A stretch of DNA of 64,000 nt from Mesostigma viride (Eukaryota > Streptophyta > Mesostigmatophyceae > Mesostigmatales > Mesostigmataceae): contig RPFO01000667.1 of assembly GCA_009746045.1 (NCBI GenBank), positions 2,933,273 through 2,997,272 of the forward strand. Reading direction: 5' to 3'. The position numbers and the translations under genes are program-made. Under the pieces are notes generated by a model. The model ran no database searches. It saw nothing but the letters and a program-made list of their open reading frames with translations, and had not been told where the DNA came from. Below, piece after piece: positions 46,301 to 54,998 of the stretch. The stretch's first letter is position 1, and each line of letters opens with the position of its first letter.

Positions 46301-47396
46301 CTTTGTTGAAAATGTCATCTATCCTAGGAAGGGGGTATTTTGACTTGATGGTAATATCATTCAGCTTTCGGTAGTCCGTAACTAGTCGCCACTTGCCGTT
46401 GGGCTTGGGGACCAGAAGGACACCTGCGGAGAAGGGACTATTACTGGGTTCTATAAGACCAGAGTCTAGCAGGGAAATGAGGATTTGCTTGAGCTCCTTG
46501 AGCTCGCTTGGGCCCATTCTATACATTGGTGAGTGTGTGGGTGCCGCACCTGGTTTGAGATGAATGCGATGGAGCACAGCGCGGGCCGGGGGATAAGCAG
46601 GTGTTCGCTCCTCAAACGTCTTGGAGGAATCGATGATCTTATCAAAGCGGGCCTGTTCCTCTGTTGTGAATCCTATGCCCATCTCGTTCAGAGCAGCGAC
46701 GAGGGGATCGATGCATGCCGGGTCAGCCATAAGCTGCAATACAAAACACTGAAGCTCTCCTTCCTGTTTGACCAGCTCACGAAGTTCCTCACGGGTCATG
46801 AGGACTTCGTCCAGGGAGCGAATATGACAAGGATCAACAGCTTGCGTAACGTCCACCACAGTGGCCTGGGTAACATCATAGTACCTGTCGGGGAGCCAGT
46901 GGGTGCCGTCGGGGAACCAGACAATCATGGTGTCATGGTTAATCTGTACCTTGTTGTCTTGCAGCCAGTCTAATCCTAGCAATATATCGGCTGCTGTAAT
47001 CGGGCCGACAGTGGCAAGGACATCAATTGGGGTCCCGTTCACAACAGGTCGCAGCTTCACAGTTCCTGTGGAGACACTCGTTCGCCCATCCGCATAGTGG
47101 ATGGCAACAGGAACATCATGTGGGACTGGAGTTAATCCTAGGCGCTGTACAAGGGCATCACTCACGAAGGTGCAGGCAGCACCGTTATCTACTAATAGCT
47201 TTACCGTCATAACCTCGGTGGTGGCGAGGGTTGGGTCGGTGACGGTCGCAGGCACTGGGAGTCCTGCTGTAAAAAGAAGCAAGGGGCGCACGCGAGGAGG
47301 TGAGGGTGGGGTCGCTTCGCCCAGTCGCGTGGTATATACTGGCAAAAATACTGGGGCGGGGTCTGACCGCAAGGTGCCCCCGTCTTGGCGGTCTAC
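43347..47396 (-). CDS. Chromovirus Pol: protease, RT, RNase H, integrase, chromodomain
   Basis: About 1341 residues from the first firm codon at 47372; the frame is open upstream through 47410 and overlaps the gag end in the -1 frame, so a Gag-Pol frameshift is likely. Protease active site DNGA at 62-65. RT has DGFWQLRIAPEDCAKTAF and catalytic YMDD at 458-461. RNase H catalytic residues D605, E646, D686, D730. Integrase zinc site H923, H930, C960, C963 and catalytic D993, D1054, E1090. A GPY/F-type module (HFLGPYKVVEQRGDVTF) follows, then a chromodomain start (VAAIIGHRDVKKGRGNLRQY, then RVKW) that ends early. A 30-residue insertion separates RT motif B from YMDD. Numbering starts at 47372. 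Confidence 0.96.
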   Translation of the reverse strand, partial: VDRQDGGTLRSDPAPVFLPVYTTRLGEATPPSPPRVRPLLLFTAGLPVPATVTDPTLATTEVMTVKLLVDNGAACTFVSDALVQRLGLTPVPHDVPVAIHYADGRTSVSTGTVKLRPVVNGTPIDVLATVGPITAADILLGLDWLQDNKVQINHDTMIVWFPDGTHWLPDRYYDVTQATVVDVTQAVDPCHIRSLDEVLMTREELRELVKQEGELQCFVLQLMADPACIDPLVAALNEMGIGFTTEEQARFDKIIDSSKTFEERTPAYPPARAVLHRIHLKPGAAPTHSPMYRMGPSELKELKQILISLLDSGLIEPSNSPFSAGVLLVPKPNGKWRLVTDYRKLNDITIKSKYPLPRIDDIFNKVQGATCFTVLDCADGFWQLRIAPEDCAKTAFATPFGHYQFRVAAMGLCNSPASFQMLMNEVLRPVMGTSLLPQVPQDLKDPDPTAAPVPIAPHKRQCAVPYMDDILIYSRTFDDHCEDVQAVLDIMEANHLWARRAKVRAGRSVPFLGHILSDKGVATDPEKIASVQEWPVPTDVKSIRSFLGMASYYRRFIPRFATIAAPINHLLKKDVPFDWTPECQQAFDLLKSRLTTAPVLILPDPSKHFVVACDASKVAIGGVLLQDHGNGLQPIEYISRTMIPAERNYPVHQQELLALVYCCHTWKHHLLGAQFDVALSETNEADPYRLIIHTDHRPLTHVLTQPNLVPRMARWLEFLAQFAPFKIQYVKGAENIVPDALSRRSDYFFYSDMDVLNTTVVPSPIPIVPSYGATPDTEEYHDLFHVPMALPDLQSYCPLASEGRSIPPVGGEGSDPEIQKLLRVPLCHVAKQVYKPLEPVGEPLLFGKAAADVFKPKADTDVAMPDSDLERLISRFTVTEPEAQAAVAAHPQRMGDYPCRFEGGFLYVQLPSEAWKLYVPALCRPSLLYELHDAALGGHKGSQRLVEILRRSYYWPHMRRDAEEYVRTCQSCQIMKPRNTGSQAEPQEIPDPLRPWDSIMMDFVGPFKKSPKGNAQILVFVDRLTRRCHLVPCPLTLTSRDCALLYLQNVFRYHGLSRQFIADRDKLFTASFWQEFFAALGTKVHLGTAYYSSSSHLVERLNRVVEEALKHYVSSDGGDWEDYLPLIEFSLNNSPHSAHGMTPFLLDTGQHPLTPTDLLTSPLLTQDTLKRSTIQGVNELLSKMVKSHESAVIGYRAARQKYMARIRASLDRRTPPIQVGDLVLVEGPQLGRFAHKVEADLKVKLRPHFLGPYKVVEQRGDVTFRVAVPETWGTSGVFHRNQLKLYHQSSFQGRETPPAPLEHNPETGDVEDEVAAIIGHRDVKKGRGNLRQYRVKWMSLELPRKPAFD

Positions 47397-49225
47397 TCTT
47401 CCCCCTCCCCCAAAGGCGGGTCACGGGAGAAAGAGTCGAACACCGCCTTACCACCGAGTAGACCGGAAGGCGGCTCGTCGGCGGGTAGGCTGCCAGCGGG
47501 GTCCTGCGGTTGAACATCCACCTCATTCAGCGGGCGCGGCGCACGCTGAGTCGGACCAGCCGTAGGTAGGGTATTGGTCGGGCGCTGAAAAGGAACGGGG
47601 CGGCCGGTCGGAGCCGGAGAGCGCTGCGGCATTGTAGGAGCGGTAGCCGGGGCGCCGGCAAGGAAACGAGGGCAAGCACGCTTGATATGCCCAATTTCCT
47701 GACAGTGATAGCAGCGGATGCGCGAGGCATCCATCACAGCCAACTCGGCCACACGCAAGGGGATCTGAAGCTCATCTACAAACTCGTCCTGGTCGGGGTC
47801 ATTAATCACGCCTAACTGATTCACGCTCGCGCGGGCCGTGCGTTGTTGTGGCATGATGAGGTCCGCGACTCGAAGGAGATAGGGGCGAATCTGCCGCAGC
47901 TGCAGGTCCTGCCATCGGCTTTCAGAAAAGTGGCGGAAGACCTCAGCGAGGAGTGCTGGGTGTAAACCTTCAAGAAAGCGGGCGCGGGCCTCGGCACCTG
48001 AGACGTCCTTAAGGCGAGCCAGGCGCAGGTCAAAGTCGGTCATATACGCCGAAACATGGCGCTGGCCTTGACGGAGGCGACCGAATTCCAACCGCTCGCG
48101 GCGGTCGGCGTCAGGGGGAATACAACGACGCTCTATGCGCGCCATCAGCTCAGCAACCGAACCAGGGTACGTATGGGAGGCTACTTCTTCACATCCCAGG
48201 AGAGAGGCGACAGCACGGTCAAGAGCACGGGTGCGAATGAGGCCTATCTTAACAGAGTCAGACAGACGCCAATCGTGGTATTCCTCCCACAGAGAAAATT
48301 CCTGATACAATGAGTGTTTCCAATCAAGAATCTGTTGGGCTGTACAATCGAGCGTCAGTCTAGTGACAGAAAGCGTGGGCAAAGCGGGAGGTTTGCGGTC
48401 TTTACCACCAGGACGGCGGGGACCACTCACCTCAACATATCGAGCCCACGGAGGGAGCGAATCATCACCCGCGTTGTCGTCGGCGGGTTCCTCACCATTG
48501 TCGCTGGGACACAAGTCCGGTACGTCGTCGACCGGGTCGTAGGACGGGATCGGAGCACGGGCAGGAACACCAGGCGCAGAACGGGCGCCTCGGGTAGCCA
48601 TGCGTGACCGAGGGCGAGCAGAGTGTGTCTCATAATAGAATTGATGGTCGTACAAGGGATCTGAGGGATGCATGGTACTGAAATCAGCGTTAGCCTCAAT
48701 GTCGGCTACGCGAGTGTGAGTGTGGGCCATGGAATAGGGCCCATTGGCCAGCTCAGAAATGGCCTCTGTACGAGGAATAGCGGGACGTGCTACCCGACCA
48801 CCGATGGGGGCGGACAGACGCACAGATGACGGTGGGTGAGCACGCAATCCCGGGCGCAGGCTAGCACGAGGGGCTACTGATGCGACAGGATATTGGCCGA
48901 CAATTCGCCCAACATGTAACTGGGTTTGTGGGCTAGCACTGCCACCACCACGCCCGCGACCAACCGGAGAGGTGCGAGGGATAGCTACCTGGGGCTGATC
49001 AGGGGTAAGGTGTAGAGTGGGCTCGGTAGCCGCAGGGGATTGGTTTGCTGTCCTGTCATTAATAGGAGCGGTCTCGGGTGGGACTACACTAGCAGCCGGT
49101 GCAGGGACAGGCTGAGGGGGCCGTGCCTGGGGTTGGCCGGCCTGATGGGACCGGGTACGCTGACTCACAGCGTCTGCATTGTCTACTCCTGCCTGCCTAG
49201 GCGGATGTTGACTATGATCGGCCAT
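47393..49225 (-). CDS. Chromovirus Gag
   Basis: 610 residues from ATG at 49225 (a GTG 12 bases upstream is not a likely start). The N-terminal third is Pro/Ala/Arg-rich and disordered. A retrotransposon Gag core follows (SLWEEYHDWRLSD, GLHPALLAEVFRHFSESRW). A CCHC zinc knuckle CYHCQEIGHIKRAC lies near the C-terminus. It ends in GEGEE and an amber TAG at 47393-47395. Pol lies in the -1 frame and is open across this stop. Confidence 0.93.
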   Translation of the reverse strand: MADHSQHPPRQAGVDNADAVSQRTRSHQAGQPQARPPQPVPAPAASVVPPETAPINDRTANQSPAATEPTLHLTPDQPQVAIPRTSPVGRGRGGGSASPQTQLHVGRIVGQYPVASVAPRASLRPGLRAHPPSSVRLSAPIGGRVARPAIPRTEAISELANGPYSMAHTHTRVADIEANADFSTMHPSDPLYDHQFYYETHSARPRSRMATRGARSAPGVPARAPIPSYDPVDDVPDLCPSDNGEEPADDNAGDDSLPPWARYVEVSGPRRPGGKDRKPPALPTLSVTRLTLDCTAQQILDWKHSLYQEFSLWEEYHDWRLSDSVKIGLIRTRALDRAVASLLGCEEVASHTYPGSVAELMARIERRCIPPDADRRERLEFGRLRQGQRHVSAYMTDFDLRLARLKDVSGAEARARFLEGLHPALLAEVFRHFSESRWQDLQLRQIRPYLLRVADLIMPQQRTARASVNQLGVINDPDQDEFVDELQIPLRVAELAVMDASRIRCYHCQEIGHIKRACPRFLAGAPATAPTMPQRSPAPTGRPVPFQRPTNTLPTAGPTQRAPRPLNEVDVQPQDPAGSLPADEPPSGLLGGKAVFDSFSRDPPLGEGEE

Positions 49226-49327
49226 TTGTTTATGCACGCAAGAATTTAATTACTAATAGTTATTGAATTAAACACAAGGGGTCTCACTAGTGCCGCTATA
49301 TAGAAGGAAGAACGGTCAAGACGTTAT

Positions 49328-49825
49328 CTAGCCCTCGATATTTACGGGGTCCGTCATGGGACCGTCTGAGGTACGGTGCACGTACTCCTCGCCGCCGAAA
49401 ACCGTAAAGTCACTAGTAGGGGCAGGCTCCAGGCGTGCGGCGCGCGCGATGGCTTCAATGACCCAGATACTACGGAGGAGGTACCCGCCGCCAATTGTGC
49501 GGATGGCCGTACGCCGAGGCCGCGGGCCGGCCGGGCGTGACTTTGGGAGTACGAGTGACGCGAGGACGTTAGGGGCCGCGGGTTCCACAAATGGAGGAAG
49601 ACTTGCGTCGTCCTCGTGGGAGAACAGTGCGCGGTAAACTAGATGGGCGTGGGCGGTCTGATGATACGACTCGCCGTAGCCGTGCACTCGTTTGCGGATG
49701 AGCTTGACAGCCGCGCGGTACCGGGCCGTTAACTCGCGAGCTTTCTCGCCAGGGTAGGCGTTTTCCAGTGTTAGAATGTCGATTTCCTTTGGGGATAATC
49801 CCTTACGAGGAAAGGGGACCCCCAT
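49328..49825 (-). CDS. Chromovirus ORF2, unknown 165-aa protein
   Basis: Open from a true ATG at 49825 to TAG at 49328. It has a helical, basic N-terminal half (ELTARYRAAVKLIRKRVHGY, then HAHLVYRALFSHEDD) and a Gly/Arg-rich middle. No family recognised. It lies between ORF1 and gag on the same strand with good codon usage, so it is probably expressed. Part of an extended Gag leader is an alternative. Confidence 0.5.
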   Translation of the reverse strand: MGVPFPRKGLSPKEIDILTLENAYPGEKARELTARYRAAVKLIRKRVHGYGESYHQTAHAHLVYRALFSHEDDASLPPFVEPAAPNVLASLVLPKSRPAGPRPRRTAIRTIGGGYLLRSIWVIEAIARAARLEPAPTSDFTVFGGEEYVHRTSDGPMTDPVNIEG

Positions 49826-50089
49826 GCTGGGGTACCATTTTGGGGGTACAATAGCGACACGAAATAAAAATCAAGCCCACTGGGGTCAGTGACTTGATGA
49901 TTTTAGGCCTCTAAGAAAGAAGTAGGCCAAAACAAATTAGAAACAATAAAACATGATTTAATTAAGCAACACTACTCGGGTCTACCGCCTGCATCCTTAT
50001 CATGGCCTGTTTATTTTCCCTCTATCAGTACTGCTAACCACCCAATACGAGGCGGGGGTGACTACTGGCACGCGTCACCCTTGTACTCC

Positions 50090-50518
50090 CTAACTAGATG
50101 TCGTAAACGGCTGGGACGATTGTCCTACTTGTCTAGTGACTTGTGACAAGGCAGGAGAGGGACACGGTTCAGGAGACGGAATGACAGGGGTACATCGAGC
50201 GCGGCGAGTAGGGTTGGTGACCGGGTGCCCACGTCTATGGAGTCCTTCTGGGGCACGCAAGTTATCTATAAGGTATTCATATGCTGCATCCAATGAGTGG
50301 AAACCTGGGTATTCACACTGTGGGATCCCTGAGGTTAAGTTACTGGCTGTAACCCAACTAAGTACTATGCCTGCAAACGTAGGGGTGATTACAGCATAGA
50401 AGGGGTAGTTACTACCTGTACCGCTGGGACGCCAAATGGAACTAAGATCACGGGGTACTCGTTTCTTACTATTGGATGCAGAGGATTGGGAAGAGCTAGC
50501 AGATTGGGGCACACGCAT
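50090..50518 (-). CDS. Chromovirus ORF1, hybrid-binding (RNase H1 N-terminal/viroplasmin-like) domain
   Basis: 142 residues from a true ATG at 50518. The middle reads YPFYAVITPTFAGIVLSW, then YPGFHSLDAAYEYLIDN. This is the pattern of the small domain at the N-terminus of eukaryotic RNase H1, also found in caulimovirus protein VI: YAV, then G-x-SW, then Y-GF-SL-A-YL. In RNase H1 it binds RNA-DNA hybrids. The first 30 residues are Ser-rich and the tail is Pro/Ser-rich. It is the first ORF after the leader, so it may be translated most efficiently. A role in handling the cDNA-RNA hybrid is inference. Confidence 0.6.
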   Translation of the reverse strand: MRVPQSASSSQSSASNSKKRVPRDLSSIWRPSGTGSNYPFYAVITPTFAGIVLSWVTASNLTSGIPQCEYPGFHSLDAAYEYLIDNLRAPEGLHRRGHPVTNPTRRARCTPVIPSPEPCPSPALSQVTRQVGQSSQPFTTSS

Positions 50519-51729
50519 TATGATACCATATTACTAATGACAGCCTACTCATAAGCACATACCTTGGTAACTGAAAGGGCCAGAGGGGGACCGTGTGCAG
50601 GGTGGGTAGGTTTTTCTCAGGGGGTAGTAGCAAAGGCCTGTTTCAAACAAGCAGCGCAAGCATGCACACCACTCGGTTAACGGGGTGATACTAACCCGTA
50701 ACCCACAGCACAATTACCACCTGTTTTTAGTGAAATTTCGGCAGCATTTCCCCTGTACAGTGGGGGAATGCTGGCCTCCTTGAAGCCGTGGCTGGGTCGT
50801 CGCCGTCTTGGGCCCTTCACCACTTGGGCCCTTCACCAATGGACGAAAAACAGAAAACAATGCTGGCGACCCTTGGCGTCCTGGCTCGTAGCCGTCTCGT
50901 GTGAAAATGGAGACAAAATCACACAAACAGGTCCTAACTGCGCATGCCAGGGCAAGACATCATTCCTACAATATTCCTAAGCACTAGACTCGCAGTAGGG
51001 ACACTAGCAATGCGTGAATTCAATCCAGTTCACACAATGTGGTTCTAATTTGACGACTCAAGTCTCTCCGCTTTACTGGGCCAAAAACAAGCAATATTCC
51101 ACCAAATTGAGCGATTCCAACTACGGCCAAGCAAGGGAAGGGTCTCCCCTACTTGCTAATTCGTTTTTGAAAGGAAAGGGCGATTAAAACCTAAAGAAAT
51201 CGTCTAATTTCGGGCAGGGCCTGCCCTTCCATAAACCGTAATGCTACCGAGGTGATACGACCAATTTTCCACTAGAATTTGCCAAGTCCGGTCCAGATGC
51301 TGCGCCTTTACAGGGCAAAAGAGTCTAAAAAGATTCGTTAAAAGACTTGCAAAAAGGTTCGTCAAAAGACTGCAACAAGGTTCGTCAAAAGACTGCAAAA
51401 AAGGTTCGTTAAAAGACTGCAAAAAGGTTCGTTACAAGATTCCAAAAACGGGGCGATCTGATTTCGATTTACTACGTTACACTAAGTATTAAGACAGAAG
51501 CTTGCAAGGCTTCGATCTGCCAAATTTTACTGAGTATCCGGTGTCCTCTCTAGGAATCCTCTCTAGGAAGCAGCACTTGCGATCTAACTCAGTGGCCTAG
51601 GCGTACCTTGTAGCTTGCCCGATTCGTTGACTTCGGCAGTTCGGCTGACGACCGAATATTGAATAATGAAATTGATGACTTCAATGCGGCGCGTTTGGCC
51701 GTTGCAGCCCTGTGCAGTCCAGCACGGGC
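50519..51729 (-). other. Chromovirus 5' untranslated leader
   Basis: 1.2 kb with no ORF of note apart from the tandem repeat above. It is unusually long for this class. Confidence 0.6.
51320..51440. repeat. 22-bp tandem repeat in the chromovirus leader
   Basis: Five imperfect copies of AAAAGACTGCAAAAAGGTTCGT. It lies between primer-binding site and the first ORF, where packaging or translation signals would be expected. Confidence 0.8.
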
Positions 51730-51744
51730 GCTCCTCCGATACCA
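51730..51744 (-). promoter_or_regulatory. Chromovirus primer-binding site
   Basis: One base after the 5' LTR the - strand reads TGGTATCGGAGGAGC, resembling the complement of the 3' end of initiator tRNA-Met and identical over 13 bases to the copia site. Confidence 0.87.
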
Positions 51745-51745
51745 A

Positions 51746-52339
51746 TGTTACGTCCGGACCTGTGATCAGACCCGGGTCGGGTCCTGATCAAGGTATCAGG
51801 AAAGAATCTTTAACCCGTTGGACAATGGGTTGCAACTTGGAAATCTCGCGTGCCAACGTCTTTATTTCATTAATAATTAACGGATCCGGGGCCAACTATA
51901 ATCGGGACAAGAGGGGGAAGAACTAAATGGATGACGCAGGCTCAGGAAGCATGAACGCGTGGGAAGGTTGGGCCACCTTCCCCATCCATATACTTTGACA
52001 ACCGCGTGGCGTGCGTCGCCGCCACGCGCTACAACTTGTCTCTTGACCACACGAACAGACACCGGGCCAACCGGCCCTGAACAAACATAGATCACACACT
52101 TAGGGTCGTTTGGCACACACACAAACTATCTGACGACTCTTGGTCGGCTCAGAAGTGTACAAAATAGTGTGCCATGACTATACTTCTAACACACCAAACG
52201 GACAGTGACCGGGCCGGTCCCCTCCGATCGGCACAAGCTAACTCTAAAAATACTTGTCCGTTTTGTCCGCTTCCAGCGGCGGACTGTCACACGTTGATCA
52301 CTTTATCATGCTACAGTATTGTTGCCTTGGGATGCAACA
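51746..52339 (-). repeat. Chromovirus 5' LTR
   Basis: 594 bp, same ends. A short ORF inside both LTRs (39648-39908, 51877-52122) is shared only because the LTRs are duplicates. Confidence 0.97.
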
Positions 52340-52896
52340 ATCAGGTCCCGAAGTACTGCCGACCGGTGGGCGGGGGCGGTGCACTCTCAGGGCATAGTGG
52401 ACAGGACACGTGGCAGGCAGTGCCTGCACAGGCTTAGCCTGAACCATCACGTGACTGGGACACAGTGTACTGAGGACGCAACGGTCCTGTGGCTAGTAGA
52501 AGCCAGTAGCCAGCCAGCAGGTCTACAAGGATGTAAGTCCATGCAGAACTGTGGCAGGTCCTGTGCTGTCCTAGACACAGGATAGCCAGAGATTCCTGTA
52601 TGCTGCCTGCAACGAGGATGCAGGGCAGCGATACGAGGCTCTGGCAAAGTAGCGTTGCACAGCGTTGCTCATGACCGGGGAACAAGGATGGAACGAGGTT
52701 GCATATAGCTCGAGGCTCAACGAGGCAACGAGCGTCTTCACACACGAACCTTGGTCGTCACGACGAGTGGCGAGCCTATCGAGGGTCGTACATAGGCCTG
52801 GTGTGAGGATTAAGGTTGCTAGCCAGCAGCCTAGGGTCATTCCAGCCAGCAAGACCAGGAGCTCACAAGCTCTGCTGACGAGTTGCTGAGCAAATC
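52340..52896. repeat. R1b repeat, right part
   Basis: From ATCAGGTCCCGAAGTACTG to GAGTTGCTGAGCAAAT, collinear with 32036-32625. The similarity stops where the methyltransferase fragment begins. Confidence 0.87.
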
Positions 52897-53370
52897 GTAC
52901 CATTGCTGCAGCTGCTGGAGCTCGCCCACAATGCGCAGCATGTCCCAAAATAGGCCGCTCCTGCTGTCGGCAAGGCCCCGGCCATGCCCAGCCTGGCTCA
53001 TGCCTTGGCACTCCCAGCCCGCAATGACCAACCCTACCTCGCCATGTTGTGAGATGAGGCGGCGCAGCTGCTGCTGCCCAAGGAAGCGCACGTCATGAGT
53101 GCCCTCGCCGAAGACATCAGCCCAGGCGGATGGAGGAAATTGTGCTGGGTATGCTTGCGACAAGATAGCGCAGTGGTGCAAATATGCCGCCCTGGCTGTG
53201 AGCGATGCCTCCACCGCAATGAGCTTGCTGCATCCCCCCCCGCTGCATGCTCATGCAGGAAACCGGCTATGCCGCCACCCATACCTGCGAACAGCTCCAG
53301 CACGACGGTGGCACGCCCAAAGTCCGGGATGCGTTCCAGCACCTCTGCGCTAAAGCCGGGGTACTGCGTG
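52896..53370 (-). pseudogene. C5-cytosine DNA methyltransferase domain of a retroelement (broken)
   Basis: On - the first frame has AdoMet-binding motif I (VVLELFAGMGGGIAGF, 53262-53300). A run of eight C at 53234-53241 shifts the frame. It then reads KLIAVEASLTARAAYLHH (motif II, acidic residue binding AdoMet) and later GLVIAGWECQGMSQAGHGRG, then ADSRSGLFWDMLRIV: motif IV with the catalytic Cys, but Trp-Glu-Cys where most enzymes have Pro-Pro-Cys. Later motifs are cut off at the R1b junction. Upstream and in nearly the same frame lies a retroelement protease, so the domain belonged to a Gag-protease-methyltransferase polyprotein. C5 methyltransferases captured by LTR elements are reported in a few algae and protists. 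Confidence 0.8.
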
Positions 53371-54501
53371 ATGGCACCCGGCTGGCGCCGCTTCCCCCCA
53401 GCACCCTTGGGCAGTGCACACTTGACATGCCGCCATCACCCATGTGCGCACATCGCGCAGGCGTGGCAGGGGCGCAACCTGGGCAAGCCAACTTTGCCTC
53501 TGCGCATCCCGCGCTGGCAACGCCGCAGGCAGCACACACCGGTGCCTATCGCGCGCGCGCTTGTCGCTAGCCGCTTGCGCCATGTGCACCGCTTGCGCCA
53601 TGTGCACCGCTTGCGCGTCCGGCCACACGCCCCCCCCCCAGTTCTCAGCCGCATCTCCTGGCTCCACTTCTATGCTGGCGGGCGGCACCACTGCAGCCAC
53701 ACACGCGTCTAGCGACACCACCCCCTGCGGGTTAGGCTCCGCGTCGCTGCTGCACTGAATGGGAAGAAGCGCCTTTTGCTTCCCCTCCCCCTGCCAATCA
53801 CGGCGGTAGGTCGCAACCTCCAGCCAAGGGTCAATTATGAGCCCGAGGCGATACATGACGTCCATCCCGATAAGGGCCGCATACCCACACCTGTCGACCA
53901 CCAAGGCCGGCACAGCCACGCAGGCCATCCACTTTGGGTCCGTGGGGTTGAGGATGACGTTGATCAGCATGGAAGTCATTGCATCGGGTCGCGCCGCTGG
54001 CCCTTTCCATCCCTGCACGAGAACGGTGCTGTCTATGAGCCCGCCGTTCTCACGGGTCGCACCACACATCTTGGCCAGCTCCATGGTGATCACGAGCGGC
54101 CCGGCTCCGCCATCCAGCTTGGTGACGGACTTTGCGCTGGGGCACACCATAGGGCCCCAACAAGTGCCGTCCTCGCTTATTGCCTGGAAAGCGATAGCCG
54201 GGGACCCATCAGGGTGCTTTGCCACCGTGACTGTCCTCGGCACCCGTGACATCCGCTCCTCGCGGGTTGCTTCCCGGGGCATGGTTGGTGCTGGGACGTC
54301 TGCCGGGGTTGCCGGCATAACTGGCATGGTGACCCGCCGCGCAGTTTCCGCCACCGGCAATGTGCGTGCGTCTAGGCTGTCGGCGCACCGCTGCAGTGCC
54401 GCAGCTGCTTGGTGCACCAACGTGATGCCCGGCTGCCCGCAGCCATCAATCACTTGCCTGGCAGAAAACAAGGGAGCATCAATCACTCCATCCACTGGCA
54501 A
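53350..54501 (-). pseudogene. Retroelement aspartic protease region
   Basis: A 383-codon - frame. Retropepsin-like marks: SVTKLDGGAGPLVITMELAK (Asp-x-Gly-Ala active-site loop near 54105) and, 90 residues on, YAALIGMDVMYRLGLIIDPW (the hydrophobic-Gly-Asp loop closing the fold). The N-terminal part is Ala/Pro-rich linker. The C-terminal part has short MAQAVHMAQA repeats. It follows the Gag region through frame changes near 54590 and leads into the methyltransferase. The ORF itself is open, but as part of a broken element it is probably inactive. Confidence 0.65.
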
Positions 54502-54998
54502 GAATGGTGGCAGCTTGCGCCGCTGCTCGGCGTCGGCGGGGTTCGGGTGCTCCAGCAGCGATGCCGCACCGCCAGTTGAACCTGCCGGGAACGATGCTGG
54601 AAGCTGGGGACCTGGGGTGGCCCCCCCTCACCATTGCCCGTGGTTGGTAGGAACGACGGCAATGCCCGTGCCTGCTTGCCTCGGGTAGCTGCCTGGACTT
54701 CGACGGCATGGATAGGAGCCCAGAACAAGTCGGGTTGCTCCACCAGCGTATACGCGTCATACGCTTCCATCCCCGCCGCCTGCCCACTCGGTAGGCTGGG
54801 TGACGCCGGCGCTGCCGATACCTCAGCTGCCTGCTCTGTTGGCGTGCTGTCGGCCGCCACCAATGATGTCCGCTGCATGTGCTTGCACGGTCTTGGTGAC
54901 CACTGGGGACTTGCACCCTGCCGGAGCATGGGCGGGCGTTCCAGCCGCGTGCTCCTTCTTGCACTGGGCTGGGCAGGCCCGCTTCACGTGATGATTCT
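54502..54998 (-). pseudogene. Gag-protease linker, frameshifted
   Basis: Coding text moves between two - frames: knuckle remainder and a Lys/Ala tail to about 54823, then SLVAADSTPTEQAAEVSAA and AYTLVEQPDLFWAPIHAVEV in another. At least two indels lie in this stretch. Confidence 0.5.

Larger units (their letters stand above)
39532..52339 (-). mobile_element. Ty3/gypsy chromovirus, 12.8 kb, nearly intact
   Basis: Two 594-bp LTRs (39532-40125 and 51746-52339) differ at about four sites, near 99.3% identity. The target duplication is ATCAG (39527-39531 and 52340-52344). On the - strand: 5' LTR, primer-binding site, ORF1 (hybrid-binding domain), ORF2, gag, pol, ORF-A, ORF-B, polypurine tract, 3' LTR. 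All main ORFs are open. At 12.8 kb it is about twice the size of a basic chromovirus; the extra length lies in leader and 3' accessory ORFs. Confidence 0.96.
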
